DNA of 64,000 nt from contig NZ_AEUW02000001.1 in assembly GCF_000187995.2 (NCBI RefSeq), positions 1,798,001 to 1,862,000 of the forward strand. Reading direction: 5' to 3'. The DNA comes from Streptococcus macacae NCTC 11558 (GTDB lineage: Bacteria; Bacillota; Bacilli; Lactobacillales; Streptococcaceae). Shown here one piece after another: positions 47,340-55,081 of this stretch. The position numbers were made by a program, and so were the translations under genes. The notes beneath the pieces are model-generated. The model had not been told where the DNA came from and ran no database searches. It saw only the letters and a list, made by a program, of their open reading frames with translations. Position 1 is the first letter of the stretch. The number at the start of each line of letters is the position of its first letter.

Positions 47340-47368
47340 TTGACACTGTCCTTTCTTTGTTATAAAAT
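47340..47368 (+). promoter_or_regulatory. rpmH promoter
   Basis: TTGACA (47340-47345), 17-bp spacer, TAAAAT (47363-47368), about 75 bp before the rpmH start. Confidence 0.65.
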
Positions 47369-47443
47369 AGTCTAGTATGTTTAGTAACTGATCAAATAAT
47401 AGCCGGCTAAACGAATACGAAAATCTATGAGGAGGTATTCAAA

Positions 47444-47578
47444 GTGAAACGCACTTTTCAACCAAGTAAAATCCGTCGCCAACGCAAACATGGTTTCCGT
47501 CATCGTATGGCGACTAAAAATGGCCGTCGCGTCTTAGCTGCGCGTCGCCGTAAGGGCCGCAAAGTCTTATCAGCTTAA
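47444..47578 (+). CDS. rpmH: Ribosomal protein bL34
   Basis: 44-residue, extremely basic ribosomal protein beginning [18 protein letters not shown], of exact family length. GTG start at 47444 with a strong GAGGAGG SD 8 nt before. It has its own promoter and terminator. The ORF is short but unmistakable. Confidence 0.97.
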   Translation: MKRTFQPSKIRRQRKHGFRHRMATKNGRRVLAARRRKGRKVLSA

Positions 47579-47596
47579 TAAAAGGAAATATTAATG

Positions 47597-47634
47597 CAAA
47601 AACCAACAGAAACTCGAGGCTGTTGGTTTTTTGT
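47597..47634 (+). terminator. Terminator after rpmH
   Basis: AAAACCAACAG (47598-47608) and CTGTTGGTTTT (47620-47630), perfect 11-bp stem followed by T. A-run on the other side could also serve the converging MFS gene. Confidence 0.9.
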
Positions 47635-47663
47635 ATATAATTTTATCCTTTGGTCATTTTATC

Positions 47664-49352
47664 TTAGCCCTTATTAACAGTTTGTATCTTTCTAGGAAAC
47701 AGCAGACTTGAGCAGATAGCTAAGATAATGACTAAAAGCGAATAGCTGTAAAGTTTTGTGAAAGCTTTGGTGTATCTTTCAACAGAATAATCTTTAATAT
47801 GCTTAACAGCTGCATTGATCTGCCTATTAATCTGCGCTAATTTTTGCTCTACGCCAGATTTGACCTTTTTATAAATTTTCTGTTTTTGAATTTGAGAAAG
47901 ACTGCGTGGATATTTTTGCAGTGTTTTTTGATAAGCCTCATTGATAATTTCTTTGCGTTCGGCTTTGGAAAAGTGATCAGAAAGCTTATTACGGCTTTTT
48001 CCTTTTCCTAGAGATTTAATAGCAGTTTCCTGAATGGTTTTCTGTTTGGTCTTTGAAACATCAATAGTTTTAACTTCTGTTTTGATGTATCTGACAGCCT
48101 CTTTTCTAGCTGTGCTGAGATTTGTATAGAGTCCCGTGACATAGACAGCGACGGCTAGAACAATTCCCACCTGTCTGAGGACACCGGCGACACTTTGGGA
48201 GGCTGTTAGCAGATTTCCGGTAAAGTCTGAGGCAGCTAATACCGTGATAGGACCAGCGATAATACCATAACCAGTCCCTAAAATTAAACAAGTTAAGGTG
48301 GTTTGGGTGCTGTCTGCCATATCAATTTTTGTAAACAGGATATAGGCAGCTGCCATTAGAGTGAAACCAGTGGCAATGACAAGACGAGGTCCCAATTTAT
48401 CAATAATGAAAGCAGCGAGTGGTGAAAAAATAAAAATCATGGCAGTAATCGGAGTTACCAGTAAAGCAGCTTCCAATTCGGTCTTGCTTTGCACACGGGT
48501 AAAGTAGGTTGGTAAAACAACAGTTACGGCTACTAGAAAGATATTACTGAGAATGATAGCAAGAGCAGAGCCGGTAAATTCCTTATTTTTAAAGAGTTCC
48601 AAAGGTACCGTGGGTGCCTGACAGCGTTTCTCCCACAGGATGAAAATGATAAGAAAGATGGCTGAACTAATCAGTAAAGTCAGAATCCCAGGACTCGTCC
48701 AACCCCAATCCCGTCCTTTTACAAGCCCCAGAGTCAGTGCAAATAAGGTTGCCATGCTAAGCAGAGCGCCAAGATAATCAATCTTGGCTTTTTCTGTTGC
48801 TTCATGCCAGTCTAAACATACCAGACAAATTAGCAGAGAAATAATCATTAATGGAATATTGACAAGAAAAATCCAGCGCCATCCTAAAAACTGTGTCAAA
48901 ACCCCTCCAATGGTCGGTCCCAAAGCAGCAGCCAATCCTTGCGTAACTCCCAGAGCTGCAATAACACCTTTACGTGCAGTCAGGCTAACCGTATTAATCC
49001 CAATTGTCATCGATAGAGGAAAGACAATGGCTGTTCCAATACTCTGCAGCCCGCGCCCAAAAATTAGTAGCTTAAGGTCAGAGCTAACTGCCGAAATAAG
49101 AGAGCCTCCCATAAAAATCAGCAGTCCCAGTAAATAAAATTTGTGCTTGCCAAACTTTTCAGCCAGTTTGCTTAAGGGAATGGTCAATGAAGCAAAAATA
49201 ATAGTGTAGACATTGAGTGACCATTGAAGGTCATTCAGGTTGACGCTTAAGCTGTCCTGAATAGCCGGCAGGGCAATATTCATAACAGTTGTGTCCAGCA
49301 TACATAGGAAGATACCAATGCACATGGCAATAATAGCAAATAAACGTTTCAT
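47664..49352 (-). CDS. MFS drug-efflux transporter, DHA2 (14-TM) type
   Basis: 562 residues, 14 predicted membrane segments. The N-terminus has the DHA2 motif LDTTVMNIALPAIQ and SLNVYTIIFASL; motif C appears as GVTQGLAAALGPTIGGVL. Between TM13 and TM14 is a hydrophilic, strongly basic loop of about 115 residues (about 418-532), predicted outside, with Lys/Glu-rich helices; such a large loop is found in a subset of Firmicute DHA2 proteins. Substrate unknown. SD GAGGTG. Divergent from a PadR regulator, which probably controls it. Confidence 0.88.
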   Translation of the reverse strand: MKRLFAIIAMCIGIFLCMLDTTVMNIALPAIQDSLSVNLNDLQWSLNVYTIIFASLTIPLSKLAEKFGKHKFYLLGLLIFMGGSLISAVSSDLKLLIFGRGLQSIGTAIVFPLSMTIGINTVSLTARKGVIAALGVTQGLAAALGPTIGGVLTQFLGWRWIFLVNIPLMIISLLICLVCLDWHEATEKAKIDYLGALLSMATLFALTLGLVKGRDWGWTSPGILTLLISSAIFLIIFILWEKRCQAPTVPLELFKNKEFTGSALAIILSNIFLVAVTVVLPTYFTRVQSKTELEAALLVTPITAMIFIFSPLAAFIIDKLGPRLVIATGFTLMAAAYILFTKIDMADSTQTTLTCLILGTGYGIIAGPITVLAASDFTGNLLTASQSVAGVLRQVGIVLAVAVYVTGLYTNLSTARKEAVRYIKTEVKTIDVSKTKQKTIQETAIKSLGKGKSRNKLSDHFSKAERKEIINEAYQKTLQKYPRSLSQIQKQKIYKKVKSGVEQKLAQINRQINAAVKHIKDYSVERYTKAFTKLYSYSLLVIILAICSSLLFPRKIQTVNKG

Positions 49353-49430
49353 AGAAACACCTCTTTTTTATATTAACAATGATAATATAAATTAAATCAA
49401 TATAATTGTCAATAGTTGATTACTGATGTT

Positions 49431-49457
49431 ATTTATATTATGATAAATAATATAAAT
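49431..49457. promoter_or_regulatory. Palindromic operator between MFS gene and PadR regulator
   Basis: ATTTATATTAT, 5-nt spacer GATAA, ATAATATAAAT: perfect 11-bp arms. It lies 16 bp before the regulator ATG. A half-site GATAATATAAATT recurs at 49381, nearer the MFS gene. PadR repressors bind such palindromes and commonly control themselves and the adjacent pump. Confidence 0.75.
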
Positions 49458-49473
49458 AAAGTGAGGTAATCCT

Positions 49474-50004
49474 ATGCAAGGGAAAGACATCATTCTTGGG
49501 ATTTTAAGCAAACAAAAGCGTTCGGGTTATGAAATTAATGATATATTGCAAAATCAGCTCTCTTATTTTTATGATGGTACTTACGGCATGATTTATCCGA
49601 CCTTGAGAAGACTTGAAAAAGAAGGAAAGATTTTAAAGGAAGTCGTTATTCAAGAGGGCAGGCCAAATAAAAATATTTATGCCATCACAGAATCCGGCAA
49701 GGAAGAATTTGATGCTTATTTACAGTCAGAAATAGATGATGAAACTTTCAAGTCTGATTTTCTGATGAGACTCTTTTTTGGAACGTCCTTAGATAAATCA
49801 GCTCTAAAACAGATGCTGACAGAAGAAATAGCGAGGAAAGAAGAAAAAATCAAGAGATTAAATGATAATTTTAAAGTATGGAAAAATGAAGGCGGACTGA
49901 CTTCCACTCAGGAAATGACTATCAAGTACGGTTTGGCTCAGTATGAAGCAACTAAGAAAGTTTTGGAAGAGGAGCTGGTAAGGTTGGACAAGCCATTGAA
50001 ATAG
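49474..50004 (+). CDS. PadR-family transcriptional regulator
   Basis: 176-residue regulator with an N-terminal winged helix (about 1-85; KDIILGILSKQKRSGYEI, YPTLRRLEKEG, GRPNKNIYAIT) and a C-terminal dimerisation helix bundle (90-175). Likely a ligand-responsive repressor of itself and the divergent efflux pump. GTGAGGTAA gives the SD before ATG 49474. A terminator hairpin (AATCCCAGCA/TGCTGGGATT) follows near 50048. Confidence 0.92.
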   Translation: MQGKDIILGILSKQKRSGYEINDILQNQLSYFYDGTYGMIYPTLRRLEKEGKILKEVVIQEGRPNKNIYAITESGKEEFDAYLQSEIDDETFKSDFLMRLFFGTSLDKSALKQMLTEEIARKEEKIKRLNDNFKVWKNEGGLTSTQEMTIKYGLAQYEATKKVLEEELVRLDKPLK

Positions 50005-50047
50005 ATGACAGTTCTATTGTTTGTGCTCAAAGCACAAACAGAAAAAA

Positions 50048-50084
50048 ATCCCAGCAGATTCATTCAGAATTTGCTGGGATTTTA
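50048..50084 (+). terminator. Terminator after the PadR gene
   Basis: AATCCCAGCA and TGCTGGGATT pair over 10 bp, with inner AGATTC.../GAATTTG partly extending the stem, then TTTAATT. Confidence 0.75.
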
Positions 50085-50203
50085 ATTATCGTTTTAGTCT
50101 AGGAAAGAAATGTACCAAATGCTTTAGATAGAATATTATCATAGTTTGCTGAACCTAAACTCTATCATCTAACTCAGCAAATTATCATATTTAGTTTAGC
50201 ATA

Positions 50204-50212
50204 TGGTATAAT
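50204..50212 (+). promoter_or_regulatory. Extended -10 giving a leaderless tatD transcript
   Basis: TGGTATAAT ending 6 bp before the tatD ATG at 50219, with no SD between. Confidence 0.55.
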
Positions 50213-50218
50213 GCTAAT

Positions 50219-50995
50219 ATGATAAAAATTTTCGATACACATACTCATCTCAACGTGGAAAACTTCACAGGAAAAGAAGCAGAGGAAATTGCTTTTGCGC
50301 GTGAGCTGGGTGTGACTAAAATGAACATTGTTGGTTTTGATCAGGAAACTATTAAAAAATCACTGGCGCTGTCCAATCAGTATAATGAGCTCTACAGCAC
50401 TATTGGCTGGCACCCGACCGAGGCTGGCTCTTATACGCAGGAAGCAGAGGATATGATTGTCAGTCACCTGCACGATCCTAAGGTCATTGCTTTGGGCGAA
50501 ATTGGGCTTGATTACCACTGGATGGAAGATCCCAAGGAAGTACAGATGGACGTTTTTAAGCGTCAGATTCAACTGTCTAAGGATCATGATCTGCCTTTTG
50601 TTGTCCATACTCGTGATGCTTTAGAAGATACCTACCAAGTTATCAAAGAAGCTGGCCTTGGCCCTCGCGGGGGCATTATGCACTCTTATTCAGGCTCTCT
50701 GGAAATGGCTCAGCGTTTTGTTGATTTGGGCATGACTATTTCATTTTCAGGTGTCGTTACTTTTAAAAAGGCTCTGGATGTCCAAAAAGCAGCGCAGCAA
50801 TTGCCATTGGATAAAATCCTAGTTGAAACAGACGCCCCTTATCTTGCCCCTGTGCCTAAACGCGGCCGTGAAAATCGCACTGCTTACACCCGCTATGTCG
50901 TTGATAAAATCGCAGAGCTCCGCGGCCTTACGACCGAAGAAGTCGCCCAAGCTACCTATGACAATGCCATGCGGGTATTTGGATTGAAAGAGTAG
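50219..50995 (+). CDS. tatD: TatD-family metal-dependent DNase
   Basis: 258-residue TIM-barrel hydrolase with metal-binding HTHLN (His8, His10), the Glu in ALGEIGLDYHW, His in PFVVHTRDA, His in MHSYSG and Asp in ETDAPYLAP. Acts as a 3'-5' exonuclease in DNA repair or turnover. Codon use here and in rnmV is more GC-rich than in neighbouring genes. It has no SD, in keeping with the leaderless promoter. rnmV follows, a frequent pairing in Firmicutes. Confidence 0.93.
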   Translation: MIKIFDTHTHLNVENFTGKEAEEIAFARELGVTKMNIVGFDQETIKKSLALSNQYNELYSTIGWHPTEAGSYTQEAEDMIVSHLHDPKVIALGEIGLDYHWMEDPKEVQMDVFKRQIQLSKDHDLPFVVHTRDALEDTYQVIKEAGLGPRGGIMHSYSGSLEMAQRFVDLGMTISFSGVVTFKKALDVQKAAQQLPLDKILVETDAPYLAPVPKRGRENRTAYTRYVVDKIAELRGLTTEEVAQATYDNAMRVFGLKE

Positions 50996-51005
50996 ATTAG
51001 AAGAT

Positions 51006-51158
51006 AGCGACCATAGGTCGCTTAAGCCGATAGTTTCCGTCGTGATGAAAGTAACAGCATTCATGCTGTTACGAGGGATTTTTGAGACTTTAGACTCAAA
51101 AATAAGTATGGAACGCCGTAGGCGGTTGCTTACGTCCCCATCACCTGAGGAAACTGTC
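51006..51158 (+). ncRNA. Structured multi-branch leader before rnmV
   Basis: Six stems can be drawn. AGCGACC/GGTCGCT (51006-51022) stands first. An outer stem GATAGTTTCC (51029-51038) with GGAAACTGTC (51149-51158) encloses GTGATG (51042-51047) with CATCAC (51139-51144). Inside lie GTAACAGCAT/ATGCTGTTAC (51051-51072), ATTTTTGAG/CTCAAAAAT (51078-51103) and CGCC/GGCG (51114-51124). The result is a closed multi-branch junction ending 12 nt before the rnmV start. It is not a terminator. It is either a cis-regulatory RNA or a palindromic intergenic element. Confidence 0.55.
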
Positions 51159-51170
51159 AAAAAGAGAATT

Positions 51171-51740
51171 ATGAAAAATAAAATTAAAATACAAGAAGTC
51201 CTTGTCGTCGAGGGCAAGGATGACACTGCCAATCTCCGCCGTTTCTACGATGTGGACACATATGAAACCAGAGGCTCTGCCATCACTGATGACGATCTTG
51301 AGCGTATCGAAAAACTGAATGACCTGCGCGGGGTCATTGTCTTTACTGACCCCGACTACAATGGTGAGCGTATTCGTAAAATCATCATGGAAGCAGTGCC
51401 GACTGCCAAGCATGCCTTTCTCAATCGCGGAGAAGCCGTGCCCAAGTCCAAAACTAAGGGACGATCCCTTGGTGTTGAACATGCCAGCTTTGAAAACTTG
51501 CAAAAAGCCCTGTCTGGCGTGCTGGGCAGCTATGATGACGACAATCGCTTTGACATCACTAAATCTGATCTTATGCGCCTTGGTCTCCTCATGGGTTCAG
51601 ACAGTCGCAAACGCCGCGAGTACCTGGGCGAAAAGCTGCGCATCGGCTATTCCAACGGCAAGCAGCTCCTCAAACGCTTGGAGCTGTTTGGTGTGACATT
51701 GGCGGAAGTTGAGGGAGTGATGGCAGTGTATGAAACATAA
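51171..51740 (+). CDS. rnmV: Ribonuclease M5
   Basis: 189-residue TOPRIM nuclease that trims the 5S rRNA precursor. The TOPRIM motifs are VVEGKDD (Glu14) and FTDPDYNGERIR (DxD near 59-61). C-terminal part is the M5-specific domain ending YSNGKQLLKRLELFG. I used ATG 51171 (MKNKIKIQEV), since an in-frame start at 51042 would translate the hairpin region; the SD is weak (AAGAGAA). Confidence 0.93.
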   Translation: MKNKIKIQEVLVVEGKDDTANLRRFYDVDTYETRGSAITDDDLERIEKLNDLRGVIVFTDPDYNGERIRKIIMEAVPTAKHAFLNRGEAVPKSKTKGRSLGVEHASFENLQKALSGVLGSYDDDNRFDITKSDLMRLGLLMGSDSRKRREYLGEKLRIGYSNGKQLLKRLELFGVTLAEVEGVMAVYET

Positions 51741-51833
51741 AAAAAGAGAATCGCTTTGTTAGTTCGCTTATCCTAGGTTTAGCCATTGGAAAGGGATGAA
51801 AAGTTGCTTTGTTTACAATGAAGGAGAAATTAT

Positions 51834-52121
51834 ATGTTTATTATCAATTTAACTTATGTGAAACCCTTAGCAGAGGTTGAAAAGCACTTAGAAGCACACA
51901 TTGTCTTTTTAAATAAATATTATCAGAGCGGAAAATTTATTTGTTCAGGACGGAAGCATCCTCGAACAGGCGGGATTATTTTACTAAAAGCAGAGAATAA
52001 AGAGGATGTGAGACAGATAGTTGCAGAAGATCCTTTTTATCAAAACAAAATAGCAGAGTACGAGATTATTGAATTTTCACCAACAAAGTATGCAGATGGT
52101 TTCGAACAAATTTTAAAATAA
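51834..52121 (+). CDS. YciI-family protein
   Basis: 95-residue dimeric ferredoxin-like fold protein with the YciI pattern: an early His in LEAHIVFLNKYY, FICSGRKHPRTGG and an Asp-Pro pair in EDPFYQN. Possibly catalytic but of unknown substrate. SD AAGGAGAAA. It is followed 25 bp later by a dehydrogenase gene with which it may form an operon. Both interrupt the common rnmV-ksgA neighbourhood. Confidence 0.85.
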   Translation: MFIINLTYVKPLAEVEKHLEAHIVFLNKYYQSGKFICSGRKHPRTGGIILLKAENKEDVRQIVAEDPFYQNKIAEYEIIEFSPTKYADGFEQILK

Positions 52122-52146
52122 GTCAGTTCAAGGGAGAAAGTAAAGC

Positions 52147-53007
52147 ATGAAAAAAGTAATCATTACCGGCGGAAACAGCGGGATTGGTTATCAAGCTGCC
52201 AAGCAGCTAGCTGAGAAACACTGTCAGGTAACTCTCTTTTGCCGTAATGAAGAGAGAGCTAAGAATGCTTGTGAAACCATTATTCGTGAGACTGGTAATC
52301 CCCATGTAACCTCTTTTTTGGCAGATCTTTCTGATATGGACAGTGCCCGGCAGGCAGCTGCAGCCTATATTAAGGAACAGGAGAATCTGGATATCTTAAT
52401 TAATAATGCAGCTGATTTTGATTTGTCAGTGAAAAAGCCTGTTCTTACAAAAGATGGATTGGAAAAGCAGTTTGCGACCAATGTAGTTGCACCCTTTATA
52501 CTGTCTCAGAATTTTATGTCTTTGTTGAAAGAATCAGATAGCGGTCGCATTCTTAATATCTCATCACAAGGTTTACAAGCCTATCCTTTTATTCAGTTGG
52601 ATTTTGATAACCTACAAGGGGAAAAATATTACAGCCCTTCTAAGACCTATTATCAAAATAAGTTGTCTCTCTTAATGCTGTCACTTTACATGAGAAAGCA
52701 AGTTAAAGATGTGAAGATTCAGGCTATTAGGGTACCTAGTGTGAAGGTAGATATAAAGCGTTACAGCAATCTCTCGTACTTCATGAAAAAGCTGTATCAA
52801 CTGAAATCTTATTTTTCAATTTCACCTGACAAAATGGCGAAAACTTATGTTACGCTTGCCACAGAAGATGGGTACAAGGGTTTTTTATATACTGAAAAAT
52901 GTCAAGAGGTCAAGGCCAACCGTTTTGCCTATGATGCAAATGCACAAAATAGACTCTATCAATTGCTGGGGCACATCACTTCTCCAGAAGCTAATAGAAA
53001 AAACTAA
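52147..53007 (+). CDS. Short-chain dehydrogenase/reductase
   Basis: 286-residue Rossmann enzyme, with TGGNSGIG (7-14) for the cofactor, NNAAD, the catalytic Ser in LNISSQG and YxxxK in YYQNKLSLL. It resembles retinol-dehydrogenase-type SDRs (NADP-preferring; Arg in FCRNEERA near 34). Substrate unknown. GGGAGAAAG is the SD. ksgA starts 19 bp after it. Confidence 0.88.
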   Translation: MKKVIITGGNSGIGYQAAKQLAEKHCQVTLFCRNEERAKNACETIIRETGNPHVTSFLADLSDMDSARQAAAAYIKEQENLDILINNAADFDLSVKKPVLTKDGLEKQFATNVVAPFILSQNFMSLLKESDSGRILNISSQGLQAYPFIQLDFDNLQGEKYYSPSKTYYQNKLSLLMLSLYMRKQVKDVKIQAIRVPSVKVDIKRYSNLSYFMKKLYQLKSYFSISPDKMAKTYVTLATEDGYKGFLYTEKCQEVKANRFAYDANAQNRLYQLLGHITSPEANRKN

Positions 53008-53026
53008 AAATGAGAAAAGAGAATAC

Positions 53027-53899
53027 ATGAGAATTGCAGATTACAGTGTCACCCGCGCTATCTTGGATCGTCACGGGTTTACCTTTAAAAAAATATTTGG
53101 TCAGAACTTTTTGACTGACACTAATATTTTGCAGAAGATTGTTGACACGGCAGAGATTGACAAGAATACTAACGTTATTGAGATTGGTCCCGGTATCGGT
53201 GCTCTAACTGAGTTTTTGGCGGAGAATGCCGCTGAGGTCATGGCTTTTGAGATTGATGACCGATTAGTGCCGATCTTGGCAGATACGCTGCGTGATTTTG
53301 ACAATATCAAGGTAGTCAATGAGGACATTCTCAAATCAGACTTGCAAACGCGTATCAAAGAATTTAGTAATCCAGCTCTACCTATTAAGGTCGTAGCCAA
53401 CCTGCCTTACTACATTACAACACCTATTCTCATGCACTTGATTGAAAGTAAAATCCCATTTGCAGAGTTTGTAGTCATGATGCAAAAAGAAGTGGCAGAC
53501 CGTATCTCGGCTGAGCCCAATACCAAGGCTTACGGCAGTTTATCAATTGCAGTGCAATATTATATGGCAGCTAAGCTTGCTTTTATCGTACCGTCTACTG
53601 TTTTTGTACCCGCACCCAATGTAGACTCGGCCATTCTCAAGATGACCCGCAGAGAACAGTCCTTGGTGCAAGTTCAGGACGAAGATTTCTTCTTTCATTT
53701 AGCAAAGACAGCCTTTGTTCACCGCAGAAAGACTCTGTGGAACAATCTCACCAGCCGCTTTGGTAAGTCAGAAGAAGTCAAGGCTAAATTGGAGCAGGCT
53801 CTTGAGAAAGCGGACATCAAGCCATCTATTCGCGGCGAAGCCCTGTCCATTTCAGAATTTGCCAAATTGGCTGATGCTTTGAAGGAAGCAGGATTCTAA
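53027..53899 (+). CDS. ksgA: 16S rRNA dimethyladenosine transferase
   Basis: 290-residue RsmA/KsgA methyltransferase that dimethylates two adjacent adenosines in helix 45 of 16S r[14 protein letters not shown], motif [12 protein letters not shown] and the [10 protein letters not shown] motif IV are intact. The ATG at 53027 gives the conserved start [13 protein letters not shown]; an upstream in-frame extension to 52847 lies inside the dehydrogenase gene. SD is AAAGAGAA, weak. Confidence 0.95.
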   Translation: MRIADYSVTRAILDRHGFTFKKIFGQNFLTDTNILQKIVDTAEIDKNTNVIEIGPGIGALTEFLAENAAEVMAFEIDDRLVPILADTLRDFDNIKVVNEDILKSDLQTRIKEFSNPALPIKVVANLPYYITTPILMHLIESKIPFAEFVVMMQKEVADRISAEPNTKAYGSLSIAVQYYMAAKLAFIVPSTVFVPAPNVDSAILKMTRREQSLVQVQDEDFFFHLAKTAFVHRRKTLWNNLTSRFGKSEEVKAKLEQALEKADIKPSIRGEALSISEFAKLADALKEAGF

Positions 53900-53965
53900 A
53901 TACTTCAAGAACCGATCTAGGGAAATACCCGTACTTTTCTAGTGAAGGGTACAAAGAAGTATTAG

Positions 53966-54507
53966 TTAGTAGACACAGACTGGGCGGGCAGTCTGCCCCG
54001 CTTTTTCAAGGCTATCAAACCATTGGGGATTAGGGTTGAAGATATTGCCTATCTTTTAATTACCCATTATCACCCTGATCATATGGGGTTGGCACAGGAT
54101 TTGATGAACTTGGGTATTCAGCTGCTGGTTATGGATGTACAAAAGGATTTTATTCATCAGTCAGACAGCATTTTTGAAAAAGAGGGGAGGGCAATCAGGC
54201 CTTCAAATCTATTTGTGATGAGAAGATTATTTTGCTTTCTTGTGATGCTAGCCGAGCTTTTCCAGCGAATTTAGGGATTACTGGCGAAGTTATTTCAACC
54301 CCTGGTCATAGTGAAGACAGCGTATCTTTGGTTTTAGATAGTGGCGAGGCGGTGGTTGGGGATCTTTATCCTATAGCACAGGTTCCGCTTTATGATAATC
54401 CGGTTCTCACAGAGACTTGGCAAAACTTGCCGGCGCATCATCTGGAAACGATTTGCTATGCCCATTCTCTGTCAGATGATATCAGCAGCACTCTTTCATT
54501 TAAATAA
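53966..54507 (+). pseudogene. Decayed MBL-fold metallo-hydrolase
   Basis: A reading frame without start (stop at 53963-53965) encodes LVDTDWAGSLPRFFKAIKPLG and then the metal motif THYHPDHMG. About 1 nt is gained or lost near 54195-54210, after which the next frame continues with AFKSICDEKIILLSCDASRAF, STPGHSEDS and VVGDL to the stop at 54507. Both halves align to one metallo-beta-lactamase-fold protein, so this is a gene with a lost 5' end and a frameshift. Confidence 0.8.
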
Positions 54508-54712
54508 AAGAGTAGAAATGATAAAAATAAAGTTACTTGCTGTCTTTTGTGCGGTACTCTTTTTATATAGGTTTTCCTGCCTTGTCTAATTTTATCTAGT
54601 CTGCCTTTAGGTAACTTTTTTTAGGAAATTTTACGCTGCTTTTCCTCCTTAGCTGAGCCCAGCCAATCTTTTCTTTTGACCTTTATAGCAGTCTTTGCTT
54701 CTTATTCCTATC

Positions 54713-54743
54713 AAAAAATCTCACTGACTCAGTGAGATTTTTT
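54713..54743. terminator. Terminator near the MBL remnant
   Basis: AATCTCACTGA and TCAGTGAGATT form a perfect 11-bp stem; a T-run follows on the plus strand and an A-run precedes, so it can act in both directions. Confidence 0.85.
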
Positions 54744-54762
54744 TGATGATATTGCCTGTCTT

Positions 54763-54867
54763 ATACGCAATGAAAATCAAAAAGCAAACGAGGAAGCTAG
54801 CTGCAAGTGGTACTGACGTACGGCAAGGTGACGCTGCCCTAGTTTGAAGAGATTTTCAAAGAGTATT
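54763..54867. repeat. Copy of a common streptococcal intergenic repeat
   Basis: Starts ATACGCAATGAAAATCAAAAAG, continues AGGAAGCTAGCTGCAAG and GACGTACGGCAAGGTGACGCTG, and ends GTTTGAAGAGATTTTCAAAGAG. I recognise this order of segments from a repeat frequent in pneumococcus and mitis streptococci; here the centre is shorter than the usual version. The two ends (GAAAATC and GATTTTC) are inverted relative to each other. Confidence 0.65.
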
Positions 54868-55081
54868 AATTTCTGCTATAAGGGATGGTTTATTGGAAGC
54901 GATCCTTTAGTAGTGCCATTAAAGGTTTACTGATTTGTGCTGCCTGCTGAAAAGGTGATGATACTTTGGGCAGGTAAGCTAGGAAGGGCTTTAGTCAAGG
55001 ACTGTAGAATGTAATGCAGAAAGATTTATCGTTAGCAGATTTTTTAAGATTTTGCTTAGTCTGATTTCCTTTGGAGGTTTG

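Larger units (their letters stand above)
54508..55081. other. Gene-free region with terminator and streptococcal repeat
   Basis: 574 bp without a supported gene. A short frame at 54519-54589 starts like a hydrophobic signal sequence and stops, perhaps a remnant. A terminator lies at 54713-54743 and an intergenic repeat at 54763-54867. The stretch 54868-55081 shows nothing recognisable on either strand. Confidence 0.6.

Noticed and set aside
47411..47418. cin-box upstream of rpmH
   Set aside because: AACGAATA lacks the first T of TACGAATA, and rpmH has its own sigma-A promoter; a similar near match at 24280 was dropped for the same reason.
54392..54589. 65-codon frame over the MBL remnant
   Set aside because: It runs in a third frame across the end of the pseudogene and reads through its stop; it is a shadow.
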